Origin: Mangrovactinospora gilvigrisea
GTDB lineage: Bacteria; Actinomycetota; Actinomycetes; Streptomycetales; Streptomycetaceae
DNA: 64,000 bases
Assembly: GCF_001879105.1 (NCBI RefSeq)
Contig: NZ_MLCF01000009.1
Span: 1 to 64,000 of the forward strand
Direction of reading: 5' to 3'
The position numbers and the translations under genes are program-made. Positions 7,728 to 16,518 of the stretch are shown here, in pieces (positions within the stretch are counted from its first letter, which is position 1; each line of letters begins with the position of its first letter). The notes under the pieces were generated by a model. That model was not told where the DNA came from. It made no database searches and saw only the letters and a program-made list of their open reading frames with translations.

Positions 7728-8426
7728 GTGAACGACCCGTCGAGCCTGGCCGCGCCAGCGGCCGACTGCCTGATCCGGAACGACTGGATCTGCGGCACCT
7801 ATCTGCGCACCCGCGCGGGCGACCTCGCCTCCGCGGTGGCCGAGCACGTCGAACTGACCGCCGCCTCCGTGCTGCTGGGGCTGGTGCTCGCCTTCCCGCT
7901 GGCGCTGCTGGCCCGCCGGGTGCGGGTGCTGCAGACGCCGGTGCTGGGGGTCGCCACCGTCCTCTACACCATCCCCTCGCTCGCCATGTTCTCGCTGCTG
8001 CTGCCGGTCTTCGGGCTGTCGGCGTCCGGGATCGTGGCGGCGATGGCGCTCTACTCGCTCACCGTTCTGGTGCGGAACATCCTCGCCGGGCTGGACGGGG
8101 TGCCGGAGGAGGTGCGGGAGGCGGCGCGCGGCCTCGGCTACGGGCCGGCCCGGCTGCTGCTCTCCGTCGAACTGCCGCTGGCGCTGCCGGCGGTGATGGC
8201 CGGCCTGCGGATCGCCACCGTCTCCACGGTCTCGCTGGTGACGGTCGGCGGCATCATCGACCACGGCGGCCTCGGCAACCTCATCTACGACGGCATGAGC
8301 AGCGACTTCAAGGCCGAGGTGCTCACCGCCTCGGTGCTCTGCGTGATCATCGCGGTCGGCGCGGACCTGCTGCTGCTGACCGTGCAGCGGCTGCTGGCGC
8401 CGTGGCGGAAGGCGGTGGCCCGCTGA
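7728..8426 (+). CDS. Osmoprotectant ABC importer permease (OpuBB-like)
   Basis: 232-aa inner-membrane permease with five to six hydrophobic segments and the family coupling loop EAARGLGYGPARLLLSVELPLALP (EAA motif). Members pair with a second permease and a CBS-containing ATPase to import betaine, choline or carnitine. AGGAGG sits 6 nt before the GTG at 7728. The stop overlaps the next permease start (TGATG at 8424-8428), so the two permeases are co-translated. Confidence 0.9.
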   Translation: MNDPSSLAAPAADCLIRNDWICGTYLRTRAGDLASAVAEHVELTAASVLLGLVLAFPLALLARRVRVLQTPVLGVATVLYTIPSLAMFSLLLPVFGLSASGIVAAMALYSLTVLVRNILAGLDGVPEEVREAARGLGYGPARLLLSVELPLALPAVMAGLRIATVSTVSLVTVGGIIDHGGLGNLIYDGMSSDFKAEVLTASVLCVIIAVGADLLLLTVQRLLAPWRKAVAR

Positions 8427-9202
8427 TGGGCGACATCTTCACCCGGACCGCGCAGTGGTTCGCCGACCCCTCGCACTGGAGCGGGACGGACGGGGTGTGG
8501 CACCGGTTCGGCGAGCACCTGTGGCTCACCGCCGTCTGCCTCGTCATCAGCTGCGCGCTGGCGCTGCCCGTCGCGCTGGTCCTCGGCCACCTCGGCCGCG
8601 GCGGCGCGCTCGCCGCCAACATCGCCAACGCCGGACGGGCGGTGCCCACCTTCGCGGTGCTCGTGCTGCTCTTCATCAGCCCGCTCGGCAACAGCGGCAA
8701 CACCCTGCCGACCGTCATCGCCCTGGTGCTCTTCGCCATCCCGCCCATCCTCACCAACGCCTACGTCGGCATGCGCGAGGTGGACCCGGACGCCCGGGAG
8801 GCCGCACGCGGCATGGGCATGACGGGCGGGCAGCTGCTGTGGCGCGTCGAGCTGCCGCTCGCCGCGCCCCTGGTGATGACCGGCATCCGCACCGGAGCCG
8901 TCCAGCTGATCGCCACCGCCACCCTCGCCGCGCTGCCCGGCGGCGGCGGCCTCGGCCGCATCATCACCGCCGGCTTCGCGCTCCGCGACACCGCCCAGGT
9001 GGTCGCCGGAGCCGTCCTGGTGGCGCTGCTCGCGCTCGCCGTCGAGGTCGTCTTCGCGATCCTGCAGCGCATCACCGACCCGCACGGCGCCGCGCGGCGC
9101 CCGGGCAAGTCCGCCAAGGACGTCCGGGGCCTCGACCGGCAGAACCCCCCGACCGACGACCGCGCGACCGCGCCTCGAGAAACGGAAACCGAACCCGCAT
9201 GA
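8426..9202 (+). CDS. Osmoprotectant ABC importer permease (second subunit)
   Basis: 258 aa, the partner permease. It has several transmembrane segments, an EAA coupling loop (EAARGMGMTGGQLLWRVELPLA) and the conserved LPGGGGLGRII region near the end. The ATG at 8426 overlaps the previous stop; a frame-open extension to 8402 would lie inside the upstream gene. The charged tail (after about residue 220) overlaps the start of the binding-protein gene as ATGA. Together with 7728-8426 it should form the heterodimeric channel. Confidence 0.9.
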   Translation: MGDIFTRTAQWFADPSHWSGTDGVWHRFGEHLWLTAVCLVISCALALPVALVLGHLGRGGALAANIANAGRAVPTFAVLVLLFISPLGNSGNTLPTVIALVLFAIPPILTNAYVGMREVDPDAREAARGMGMTGGQLLWRVELPLAAPLVMTGIRTGAVQLIATATLAALPGGGGLGRIITAGFALRDTAQVVAGAVLVALLALAVEVVFAILQRITDPHGAARRPGKSAKDVRGLDRQNPPTDDRATAPRETETEPA

Positions 9203-10191
9203 AGCGCACTCTTCCGATACGCAGCAGATCCGTGCTGGCGGCCGCCACCGCCGTCCTGCTCGCCGGCGGCCTCGCCGCCTGCGGCAGCGGCAACTCGCTG
9301 GAGAAGTCCGGCGGCTCCGGCTCCGGGTCCTCCAAGGCCGGCTCCAAGAGCAAGGGCACCCTGGTGGTCGGCTCGGCCGGCTTCACCGAGAGCAAGGTGC
9401 TGGCCAACATGTACGCCCTGGTGCTGCAGAAGGCCGGCTACACCACCAGCGTGCAGACGGTCTCCGACCGCGAGATCTACGAGCCCGCGCTGGAGAAGGG
9501 CGACCTGGCGGTCGTCCCCGAGTACGCCGCCACCATGGCGGAGTTCCTCAACACCAAGATCAACGGGCCGAAGGCGACCGAGCAGCACCCCGTCGCCTCC
9601 CCGGACATCAACTCCACCGAGGCGAACCTGAAGAAGCTCGCCGCCCAGAAGGGGCTCACCGCGCTCGCCCCCGGCAAGGCCGTCGACCAGAACGCCTTCG
9701 CGGTCTCCCAGACGTTCGCCGCCAAGTACCACCTGAAGACGCTGAGCGACCTGGGCAGGGCCGGCGTGCCGGTCACCATCGCGGCCGGCGAGGAGTGCAA
9801 GACCCGCCCGTTCTGCGCCCCCGGCCTGGAGAAGAAGTACGGCATCAAGGTCAAGGGCATCGACCCCAAGGGCGTCGGCACCGTGCCCAGCAAGCAGGCC
9901 GTGCAGCGCGGCACCGACCAGTTGGTGCTCACCGTCTCCACCGACGCCACGCTGCCCGACTTCAAGCTGACGCTGCTGCAGGACGACAAGAAGCTGCAGA
10001 ACGCGGACAACGTGGTGCCGGTGCTCAACACCAAGAAGGCCAACAAGCCGGACATCGCCGCCGCTCTGGAGAAGCTCACCTCGGTGCTGACCACCCAGGA
10101 CCTGGCGACCCTCAACCGGGACGTGGACGCCCAGCGGCAGAAGCCGGCGGACGTCGCCAAGACCTACCTCACCCAGAAGGGGCTGCTCTGA
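9199..10191 (+). CDS. Osmoprotectant-binding lipoprotein (OpuAC/ProX type)
   Basis: 330 aa. A lipoprotein signal peptide with lipobox LAAC (Cys about residue 27), then a Ser/Gly/Lys linker, then a periplasmic-binding fold starting VVGSAGFTESKVLANMYALV. The GFTES segment is characteristic of the quaternary-amine binding family. It should be anchored outside the membrane and deliver betaine-type solutes to the two permeases. It is the last gene of the 7728-10191 operon, overlapping its neighbour by 4 nt. A strong inverted repeat downstream (10333-10370) could end the transcript. Confidence 0.92.
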   Translation: MKRTLPIRSRSVLAAATAVLLAGGLAACGSGNSLEKSGGSGSGSSKAGSKSKGTLVVGSAGFTESKVLANMYALVLQKAGYTTSVQTVSDREIYEPALEKGDLAVVPEYAATMAEFLNTKINGPKATEQHPVASPDINSTEANLKKLAAQKGLTALAPGKAVDQNAFAVSQTFAAKYHLKTLSDLGRAGVPVTIAAGEECKTRPFCAPGLEKKYGIKVKGIDPKGVGTVPSKQAVQRGTDQLVLTVSTDATLPDFKLTLLQDDKKLQNADNVVPVLNTKKANKPDIAAALEKLTSVLTTQDLATLNRDVDAQRQKPADVAKTYLTQKGLL

Positions 10192-10332
10192 TCGGGTAGC
10201 GCCCGGCGCTCAGACGCGGGGCGGTTCGGATTTGTCCAAGACTCCGGATCGCTCCGCGCGGCAAAGTGTTGGTCCGCCCTCCGGTCGTGCGCGGGCCACC
10301 GCCGCACCGGAGAGGCCACTCGGGGGGATGCC

Positions 10333-10370
10333 GCGCTCCGGTCCCGCAACGCGGATCGGGACCGGAGCGC
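10333..10370. terminator. Perfect 14-bp inverted repeat, probable terminator
   Basis: GCGCTCCGGTCCCG (10333-10346) pairs with 10357-10370 across a 10-nt loop, with further pairing outside a 2-nt bulge (ATGCC/GGCAT). There is no T-run, as is common in Streptomyces. It lies in the 301-nt gap between the importer operon and the next gene; nothing else was recognised there apart from the promoter at its end. Confidence 0.6.
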
Positions 10371-10479
10371 GCGGCATGGCCGAGTCGCCGGCGGGGCCCC
10401 CATGAGCCCAAATGTCTCGATCCAGGGTCAAAACACGGGCAAAGGCGGGGGTTTCCCGCCGTTCCCCCGTCACGCACGA

Positions 10480-10485
10480 TAGGTT
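10480..10485 (+). promoter_or_regulatory. -10 hexamer of the coiled-coil membrane protein gene
   Basis: TAGGTT followed by 7 nt and the ATG at 10493, predicting a leaderless transcript. Confidence 0.55.
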
Positions 10486-10492
10486 CTGTCCC

Positions 10493-11332
10493 ATGCCACG
10501 TGGACGCCATCGCAACTCGTCACCGCTGCGCAGGCTGCTTCCCCCCGCCATCGCCGGAGCGCTCGCCGTGCTCTGCGCGGCGGTTGCCGCGCTCACCGAC
10601 GATCCGCGCCTGCTCCGCGTGGCTGTGGGCTGCGCGGCGCTGGCCGCCCTGGCGGCCGCGGTCCTGCTTCGCGTGCGGGACCGCGCCGCCGCCTACGAAC
10701 TCGAGACCGAGCAGGCCGCCCGGTCCCGCTCCGAGTCCACCTCCGCCCAGCGGATCTCCGGGCTGGAGGCGGAGTCCGAGGTCGCCGAGGCGACCCGCGG
10801 CCGGCTGGAGCGCCAGCTGGCGCGGCAGCGCGACGAGTTGGCGGCGGGCGCGGCCGAGCTGCGCCGGGTCCGTGCAGAAACGGTCAAGCTGCGGGGCGAG
10901 GTCGACCGGCTGAGCGTCGACCATGTCGCGGCGCTGCAGGGCCGCGCCGAGGAGGCGGCCGCGCGGCGCGCGGCCGAGGCCGAGGCGGAGCGGCTCGCGG
11001 CGGTCGCCGCCGAGGCGGTCGAGGCGGCGGAGGCCGCACGTGCGGCGGTGGCGGCCGAGCCCCGGGTGATGCCGACGCCGGAGCTGTACCTGCGGGCCTA
11101 CAACGCGCTGCGCGCGCTGGAGAAGCGCGGCGCGGAGCAGGCCGAGCACGTGGAGCGGGTCGCGCGGGTGGAGCTGCGCAAGGCCGGCGAGGTCTCGGTG
11201 GACGCCTCGGAGGGCTTCGACTACTTCGGGGAGCCGGCGCCGGCGCGGGACCACGACGAGGTCGTGGATCTGACGGCGCACGACGAGACGGAGACGCTCA
11301 ACGTGGTCTCCCTGCGGCGCGAGCACGCGTAG
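10493..11332 (+). CDS. Membrane-anchored coiled-coil protein of unknown function
   Basis: 279 aa, function not recognised. A basic N-terminus (MPRGRHRNSSPLRR) precedes two close hydrophobic segments (about residues 17-34 and 39-58). A long Ala/Glu/Arg-rich coiled coil follows, about 60-185, with heptad-like repeats. The C-terminal third holds a conserved-looking block TPELYLRAYNALRALEKRG and ends in VVSLRREHA. The architecture suggests a membrane-tethered scaffold facing the cytosol. The ATG at 10493 is fixed by the -10 hexamer 7 nt upstream. Confidence 0.75.
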   Translation: MPRGRHRNSSPLRRLLPPAIAGALAVLCAAVAALTDDPRLLRVAVGCAALAALAAAVLLRVRDRAAAYELETEQAARSRSESTSAQRISGLEAESEVAEATRGRLERQLARQRDELAAGAAELRRVRAETVKLRGEVDRLSVDHVAALQGRAEEAAARRAAEAEAERLAAVAAEAVEAAEAARAAVAAEPRVMPTPELYLRAYNALRALEKRGAEQAEHVERVARVELRKAGEVSVDASEGFDYFGEPAPARDHDEVVDLTAHDETETLNVVSLRREHA

Positions 11333-11416
11333 CGCCGCCCGGTCCCCTCGCCGCCCCTCCGCCCCTCCGCCCCGCCCGGAGTGGGTCGGACGCGGGCTGG
11401 GCGGGGGCGTTGCCGG

Positions 11417-12589
11417 CTACTTGTCGATGTCGCCGACGACGAAGAAGAGCGAGCCCAGGATCGCCACCATGTCGGCGACCAGGCAGCCCGGCAGCAGCTC
11501 CGTCAGCGCCTGCACATTGTTGAAGGACGCCGAGCGCAGCTTCAGCCGCCACGGCGTCTTCTCCCCCCGCGACACCAGGTGGTACCCGTTGAGCCCCAGC
11601 GGGTTCTCCGTCCAGGTGTAGACGTGCCCCTCCGGGGCCTTCAGCACCTTCGGCAGCCGCTGGTTCACCGGCCCCGGCGGCAGCTCAGCCAGCCGGCCCA
11701 GGCACGCCTCGGCCAGCTCCAGCGCATTGTGCGTCTGCTCCAGCAGGCACTCGAAGCGGGCCAGGCAGTCGCCCTCCTGACGGACCGCCACCCGCAGCAC
11801 GTCCGCCAGCTCGCCGTAGGCCAGGTACGGCTCGTCCCGGCGCAGGTCGAAGTCGAGCCCGGACGCCCGCGCCACCGGCCCGCTCACCCCGTAGGCCTGC
11901 GCCGTCTCCCGGGGCAGCACCCCGACGCCGCGCGTCCGCGCCCGGAAGATCTCGTTGCCGAGCACCAGGTCGTCGAAGACGCCCATGCGCGAGCGCACCG
12001 CGGCCACCGCTGCGGCGGCGCGCCGCGTCCAGCCGGCCGGCAGGTCCTCCTTGAGCCCGCCGACCCGGTTGAACATGTAGTGCATCCGGCCGCCGGAGAC
12101 CTCCTCCATCACAGCCTGCAGCTCCTCCCGCTCCCGGAAGGCGTAGAACACCGGCGTCATCCCGCCCAGTTCGAGCGGGTACGAGCCGAGGAACATCAGG
12201 TGGTTGAGGACCCGGTTCAGCTCGGCGAGCAGCGTGCGCAGCCACACCGCCCGCACCGGCACCTCCATGCCGAGCATGGTCTCCACCGCGTGCACGACGC
12301 CGAGCTCGTTGGAGAACGCCGAGAGCCAGTCGTGGCGGTTCGCCAGCACCACGATCTGCCGGTAGTCGCGCGCCTCGAAGAGCTTCTCCGCGCCGCGGTG
12401 CATGTAGCCGACGACCGGCTCGGCGGCGGTGATCCGCTCGCCCTGCATGCGCAGCCGCAGCCGCAGCACCCCGTGGGTGGAGGGGTGCTGGGGGCCGATG
12501 TTGAGGACCATGTCGGTGTCGGCGGAGTCGCCCGCCCCGAGCCCCACCACCGCCGAGGTCTCACCGCGCACCGGTCCCGCTGAAGTCAT
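11417..12589 (-). CDS. nuoD2: NADH-quinone oxidoreductase subunit D paralogue (orphan NuoD)
   Basis: 390 aa, homologous over its whole length to the 49-kDa subunit of complex [33 protein letters not shown]-like NRHDWLS, and the C-terminal VVGDIDK tail expected at the quinone site end are all present. No other nuo subunit is nearby, so it is an orphan paralogue rather than part of the 14-subunit operon. Such orphans are known in streptomycetes, but their role is unsettled. The start is supported by a perfect -10 TAGACT 7 nt before the ATG. Confidence 0.88.
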   Translation of the reverse strand: MTSAGPVRGETSAVVGLGAGDSADTDMVLNIGPQHPSTHGVLRLRLRMQGERITAAEPVVGYMHRGAEKLFEARDYRQIVVLANRHDWLSAFSNELGVVHAVETMLGMEVPVRAVWLRTLLAELNRVLNHLMFLGSYPLELGGMTPVFYAFREREELQAVMEEVSGGRMHYMFNRVGGLKEDLPAGWTRRAAAAVAAVRSRMGVFDDLVLGNEIFRARTRGVGVLPRETAQAYGVSGPVARASGLDFDLRRDEPYLAYGELADVLRVAVRQEGDCLARFECLLEQTHNALELAEACLGRLAELPPGPVNQRLPKVLKAPEGHVYTWTENPLGLNGYHLVSRGEKTPWRLKLRSASFNNVQALTELLPGCLVADMVAILGSLFFVVGDIDK

Positions 12590-12596
12590 GAGGGCC

Positions 12597-12602
12597 AGTC
12601 TA
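12597..12602 (-). promoter_or_regulatory. -10 hexamer of the orphan nuoD gene
   Basis: Minus-strand TAGACT, then 7 nt, then the ATG at 12589. One of the best matches to the Streptomyces housekeeping -10 in the window. Confidence 0.6.
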
Positions 12603-12657
12603 GAAGTCCGGGGGCCGAGGGCGTTGAATCCGCTCCGGAGAGGGCATCACCCCCTCC

Positions 12658-14100
12658 ATGTCGGCCAATACCTCGCCCGCCGCTATAGAGACCAACGGCA
12701 TCAACACCGTCCCCGACGCCGAGCGCCACGGCCGTCCCGCCGGCCTCTTCTGGCCCTGGGCCGCCTCCAACCTCTCGCTCGCCGGCATCGCCTTCGGCGT
12801 CTACATCGTCGGGCTGGGCCTGAGCGCCTGGCAGGCGCTCACCGCCGGGGCCGTCGGCTATCTGCTCTCCTTCCTGCTGGTCGGGGCCGTCTCGGTGGCC
12901 GGCCCGCGCACCGGGGCGCCGACCATGGCGGTGAGCCGGCTGCCGTTCGGGCGGCAGGGCAACAAGCTGCCCACCGCGTTCTCCTATCTGTCCAACGTGG
13001 GCTGGGAGACGGTGCTGGTGACGCTCTCCGCGATGGGCGGGGCGGCGATCCTGGCGCGCACCGCGCCGTCCGCGTTCGCGACGCACGGCTCCGGCAGCGC
13101 GCCCACCACCGCGGCGACCGCGCTCTGCTTCGCCGTCACCGCGCTCTCCGTCGTCCTGGTGGGGATGTTCGGGCACGCGCTGATCATGCGGGTGCAGGCG
13201 TGGCTGACGGTCGTCATCGCCGTCTTCACCGTCGCCTATCTGGTGATCATGATCCCCAAGCTGGACCTGGGCCGGCTGGGCTCGCTGCACGGCGGCGGTC
13301 CCGCCGCGTTCCTCGGCGGGATCGTGCTGGCCATGACGCTGCTCGGGCTGGGCTGGGTCAACTGCGGTGCCGACTACAGCCGTTACCTGCCGCGCCGGAC
13401 GGCCGCCGGCCCGATCGCCGGATGGACGACGTTCGGCGGGGTGCTGGCGCCGCTGGTGCTGCTGGTCTTCGGGGTGCTGATGACGGCCGGCGACCCCAAG
13501 CTGGCGGCGGCCGCCTCGGCGGACCCGGTGGGCGCGCTCGCCGAGCGGCTGCCGACCTGGTTCCTGGTGCCGTACCTGCTCACCGCGATCGGCGGGTTCG
13601 TCTCCGGCGCGATCATGGACATCTACAGCTCCGGGATGTCGATGCTGGCGCTGGGCGTGCCGATACGGCGTCACCTCGCGGTGCTGGTGGACGGGGTGCT
13701 GATGACGGCGGGCGGGTTCTACCTGCTCTTCGTCTCGGACAGCTTCTTCGCCACCTTCCAGGCGTTCCTGTCCATCATCGGGGTGGCGATGGCGGCGTGG
13801 TGCGCGGTGTTCCTGGTGGACGTCTGGCGGTTCCGGGGCCGCGACGGGGAGTCCTGGCCGCCGCCGGAGCTGGCCAGGCGGGTGGGCTGGCCGGCGGTGG
13901 CGGCGATGGTCGCGGCGACGGCGGTGGGGCTGGGGCTGATCACCTCCACCGACGAGAACCTCGCGCACGCGGTGGGCTACCTGCTGACGCCCGGCGCCAA
14001 GTCCGGCACCTGGGGCGCCGCCAACCTCGGCGTCGTCGCCGCGCTGCCGCTCGCCGCGGCGCTCTACGCCGTCCTCCTGAAGGCCACCCACCGCCGCTGA
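12658..14100 (+). CDS. NCS1-family purine/cytosine permease
   Basis: 480-aa secondary transporter with about twelve hydrophobic segments. The family traits are the opening WPWAASNLSLAGIAFGVY, the SRLPFGRQGNKLP loop after TM2-3, and the GADYSRYLPRR segment around residue 240. NCS1 carriers import nucleobases, thiamine precursors or hydantoins by H+ or Na+ symport; the substrate cannot be assigned. It is transcribed divergently from the orphan nuoD. The start is uncertain because no good ribosome site lies close to ATG 12658. A member of the dispersed hairpin repeat family follows at 14121. Confidence 0.88.
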   Translation: MSANTSPAAIETNGINTVPDAERHGRPAGLFWPWAASNLSLAGIAFGVYIVGLGLSAWQALTAGAVGYLLSFLLVGAVSVAGPRTGAPTMAVSRLPFGRQGNKLPTAFSYLSNVGWETVLVTLSAMGGAAILARTAPSAFATHGSGSAPTTAATALCFAVTALSVVLVGMFGHALIMRVQAWLTVVIAVFTVAYLVIMIPKLDLGRLGSLHGGGPAAFLGGIVLAMTLLGLGWVNCGADYSRYLPRRTAAGPIAGWTTFGGVLAPLVLLVFGVLMTAGDPKLAAAASADPVGALAERLPTWFLVPYLLTAIGGFVSGAIMDIYSSGMSMLALGVPIRRHLAVLVDGVLMTAGGFYLLFVSDSFFATFQAFLSIIGVAMAAWCAVFLVDVWRFRGRDGESWPPPELARRVGWPAVAAMVAATAVGLGLITSTDENLAHAVGYLLTPGAKSGTWGAANLGVVAALPLAAALYAVLLKATHRR

Positions 14101-14120
14101 AGCCGGGCGCGGCGGGGCGG

Positions 14121-14146
14121 TTGGGGTGCCGGGGCGGAGGGGCGGC
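14121..14146 (+). repeat. Dispersed GC-rich extragenic repeat, copy 1
   Basis: The core TTGGGGTGCCGGGG followed by CGG and AGGGGCGGC matches the family seen again near 30.2, 34.7, 41.2-41.35 and 45.4-45.6 kb. It lies directly downstream of the NCS1 permease. Confidence 0.6.
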
Positions 14147-14200
14147 GACGAGGGGCGGACCATATCGCGGACCGTTTGTGTGGTGTTCAACCGCAGTGGA

Positions 14201-14206
14201 TACCGT
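14201..14206 (+). promoter_or_regulatory. -10 hexamer of serB
   Basis: TACCGT, 6 nt, then GTG 14213. A TTGTGT at 14176-14181 could serve as -35 (19-nt spacer). Predicts a leaderless serB mRNA. Confidence 0.45.
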
Positions 14207-14212
14207 GAAGCA

Positions 14213-15433
14213 GTGACCCACCCGAACGGCACCGCCGACAGCCCCTCCCCCACCCTGCTCGTCAAGGTCTTCGGCAAGGACCGCCCCGGCATCACCGCCG
14301 CGCTCTTCGACCTGCTCTCCACCTTCCGCGTCCAGGTCGCCGACCTGGAACAGGTCGTCACCCGCGGCCGCCTCATGCTCTGCGCCCTCGTCACCGCCCC
14401 CGCCAACGCGAGCGAAGGCGAGCTGCGCGCCGCCGTCCACACCTGGGCCGAGCAGCAGCGCCTCGGCGCCGAGGTGGAGTCCGGCGTCGGCGACAACCGT
14501 CCGCGCGCCGCCGGCCGGTCCCACGTCACGCTCCTGGGCAACCCGCTCTCCGCCGAGTCCGTCGCCGCCGTCGCCTCCCGCATCAGCGAGCAGGGCGGCA
14601 ACATCGACCGGATGTTCCGGCTCGCCAAGTACCCCGTCACCGCCGTCGAGCTGGACGTCTCCGGCGCCGAGACCGCCGAGCTGCGCCGCGCGCTCTCGCT
14701 CGCCGCCCGCGAGCTGGGCATCGACGTCGCCGTGATGCGCAGCGGCCTGCAGCGCCGCGCCAAGCGGCTGGTGGTGATGGACGTCGACTCCACCCTCATC
14801 CAGGACGAGGTCATCGAGCTCTTCGCCGCGCACGCCGGCTGCCAGGCCGAGGTCGCCGAGGTGACCGCCGCGGCGATGCGCGGCGAGCTGGACTTCCGGC
14901 AGTCGCTGGAGGCGCGGGTCGCCCTCCTCGCCGGGCTGGACGCGGGCGTCGTCGAGAAGGTGCGCGCCGAGGTGCGGTTCACGCCCGGCGCGCGCACCCT
15001 CGTCCGCACCCTGAAGCGGCTGGGCTACCAGGTCGGCATCGTCTCGGGCGGGTTCACCCAGGTGACGGAGGACCTCGCGGACCGCCTCGGGCTGGACTTC
15101 GCCGCGGCCAACACCCTGGAGGTGGTGGACGGCCGGCTCACCGGGCGGGTCGTCGGCGAGGTGGTGGACCGGGCCGGCAAGGCCGCCTGGCTCTCCCGGT
15201 TCGCCGAGCGCGCCGGGGTGCCGCTGGCGCAGACCGTGGCGATCGGCGACGGCGCCAACGACCTGGACATGCTCCAGGCGGCCGGCCTGGGCGTGGCGTT
15301 CAACGCCAAGCCGGTGGTGCGCGCCGAGGCCGACACGGCCGTCAATGTGCCGTTCCTCGACACCGTGCTGTATCTGCTGGGCGTCACCCGGGAAGAGGTC
15401 GAGGAGGCCGACTCCGGCCGGCTCCCCGCCTGA
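14213..15433 (+). CDS. serB: Phosphoserine phosphatase with N-terminal ACT domains
   Basis: Makes L-serine from phosphoserine in the cytosol. 406 aa. The N-terminal half carries two ACT regulatory domains (TLLVKVFGKDRPGITAALFD at about residues 15-34 and a second near 105-180). The C-terminal half is a HAD phosphatase with the nucleophile motif VVMDVDSTLIQDE, motif II region GIVSGGFTQV, a Lys, and motif III IGDGANDLDML. This ACT-ACT-HAD layout is the usual actinobacterial SerB (SerB2). GTG 14213 is chosen over the frame-open upstream extension because that extension lies in the repeat and promoter region. Confidence 0.94.
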   Translation: MTHPNGTADSPSPTLLVKVFGKDRPGITAALFDLLSTFRVQVADLEQVVTRGRLMLCALVTAPANASEGELRAAVHTWAEQQRLGAEVESGVGDNRPRAAGRSHVTLLGNPLSAESVAAVASRISEQGGNIDRMFRLAKYPVTAVELDVSGAETAELRRALSLAARELGIDVAVMRSGLQRRAKRLVVMDVDSTLIQDEVIELFAAHAGCQAEVAEVTAAAMRGELDFRQSLEARVALLAGLDAGVVEKVRAEVRFTPGARTLVRTLKRLGYQVGIVSGGFTQVTEDLADRLGLDFAAANTLEVVDGRLTGRVVGEVVDRAGKAAWLSRFAERAGVPLAQTVAIGDGANDLDMLQAAGLGVAFNAKPVVRAEADTAVNVPFLDTVLYLLGVTREEVEEADSGRLPA

Positions 15434-15448
15434 CCCCTACATCCACCC

Positions 15449-15970
15449 CTACACCGAGTCGGGCGCGGCGAAGGAGACCAGCCGCGCCGAGCCGGGCTCC
15501 ACGGACTTCCACGGCCCGTCCACGCTGAGCACGGCCACCGCCGCGGTGGGGAAGCCGCGGCGCACCTGGGCGAGGGTGTCCCCCTCCGAGCTGCCGGCGA
15601 GCAGCTCCGTCAGGCCCTGCACGCCCGGGTTGTGGCCGACCAGCATCAGGTCGTGGACCTCCTCGGGCGCCTGGTTGATCAGCGCGATCAGCTCGCCGGT
15701 GGAGGCCTCGTAGAGGCGGTCCTCGTAGAGGGTCTTCTTGGGGCGCCGGGGCAGCTCGTGGGCCACCAGCTTCCAGGTCTCCCGGGTGCGGGCCGCGGTC
15801 GAGCAGAGGGTGAGATCAGGGACGATGCCCGCGCCGGCCAGCCACTGCCCGGCGGCCGGGGCCTCCCGCCGGCCTCTCTCGGCCAGCGGCCGATCGTGAT
15901 CCGCGACGGCCGGCCAGTCGGCCTTGGCATGGCGGAGTACGACAATCCTGCGAGGCGGCACAGCAGTCAT
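15449..15970 (-). CDS. SixA-type histidine phosphatase
   Basis: 173 aa of the histidine phosphatase superfamily. The catalytic RHG-like motif is VVLRHAKADW (residues about 10-19, His nucleophile), with a second Arg in CSTAARTRETW and the second His in LMLVGHNPGVQ. SixA relatives dephosphorylate phosphohistidine on HPt domains or small phosphometabolites; the substrate is unknown here. It is convergent with serB, only 15 nt apart. ATG 15970 is the first start of the conserved domain. Confidence 0.88.
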   Translation of the reverse strand: MTAVPPRRIVVLRHAKADWPAVADHDRPLAERGRREAPAAGQWLAGAGIVPDLTLCSTAARTRETWKLVAHELPRRPKKTLYEDRLYEASTGELIALINQAPEEVHDLMLVGHNPGVQGLTELLAGSSEGDTLAQVRRGFPTAAVAVLSVDGPWKSVEPGSARLVSFAAPDSV

Positions 15971-16111
15971 GGCGCCCAGCTTTCCAGAAAAACGTGCGCC
16001 CTGCGCGCCGCCCGCGGAGGAGCCGGCAACGGTGCCCGGCGGCGTGCGGGTTGGACCGGCCCGGCGCCCGGAGTGTCACCGTGATGCGCGCCGGTGCACA
16101 GCGCGCCGAGC

Positions 16112-16137
16112 GGGCGCGCGTTCCACGACGCGCGCCC
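16112..16137. terminator. Perfect 10-bp hairpin between minus-strand genes
   Basis: GGGCGCGCGT (16112-16121) pairs with 16128-16137 across a 6-nt loop. On the minus strand it lies about 30 nt after the small membrane protein gene, upstream of the SixA-type gene. Confidence 0.5.
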
Positions 16138-16142
16138 CCCAG

Positions 16143-16168
16143 CTGAGCGTTTTCCCCGAAACACTCAG
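16143..16168 (-). terminator. Hairpin overlapping the stop of the small membrane protein gene
   Basis: CTGAG-x-GTTT (16143-16152) pairs with AAAC-x-CTCAG (16159-16168) with one mismatch. It includes the stop codon at 16165-16167. Confidence 0.5.
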
Positions 16169-16353
16169 TGGGTGAGGTCGTCCACCACCCGCACCACCGT
16201 GACGGTGTGGGTGTCCCCCGACGCCCCGCCGCCCGGCGCCTCCGGACCCGTGCCGGGCCGCGAGACCCACGCCAGCGCCAGCAGCAGACAGAACACCAGC
16301 ACCGGTACGGCCAGCAGCCACCGCGGCGTGCGCCGCACCCCCGCGCCGTTCAT
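16165..16353 (-). CDS. Small single-pass membrane protein (SGM_5486-like)
   Basis: 62 aa. A short basic N-terminus (MNGAGVRRTPR) is followed by one hydrophobic segment (WLLAVPVLVFCLLLALAWV, about residues 12-30). A Gly/Pro-rich linker and a valine-rich tail ending VVDDLTH follow. The size, topology and position beside fabI resemble the small streptomycete proteins annotated as SGM_5486 family, transporter-associated; that match is from memory. GAGGGG lies 5 nt before the ATG. The C-terminus would face outside. Confidence 0.7.
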   Translation of the reverse strand: MNGAGVRRTPRWLLAVPVLVFCLLLALAWVSRPGTGPEAPGGGASGDTHTVTVVRVVDDLTH

Positions 16354-16466
16354 GACGGCCCCTCAACTCCCTCGGACGATCCGCTCCACCTGACGCCTTT
16401 GACGCTAGTCCGCGCGCCGTCCCGCGCCCATCAGGTGAACTCCCGAGCCGCCCCTGAGGAAACCCG

Positions 16467-16501
16467 GAGGGCCGGGCGGGGGTTGCCCCCACCCGGCCCT
16501 C
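16467..16501 (-). terminator. Terminator hairpin downstream of fabI
   Basis: GAGGGCCGGG (16467-16476) plus CGGGGG pairs with CCCCC-A-CCCGGCCCTC (16486-16501) over a TTG loop. On the minus strand it follows the fabI stop by 18 nt and is trailed by CGGGTTTCC. Confidence 0.75.
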
Positions 16502-16518
16502 GGAAGCTCCCGGAGCGC

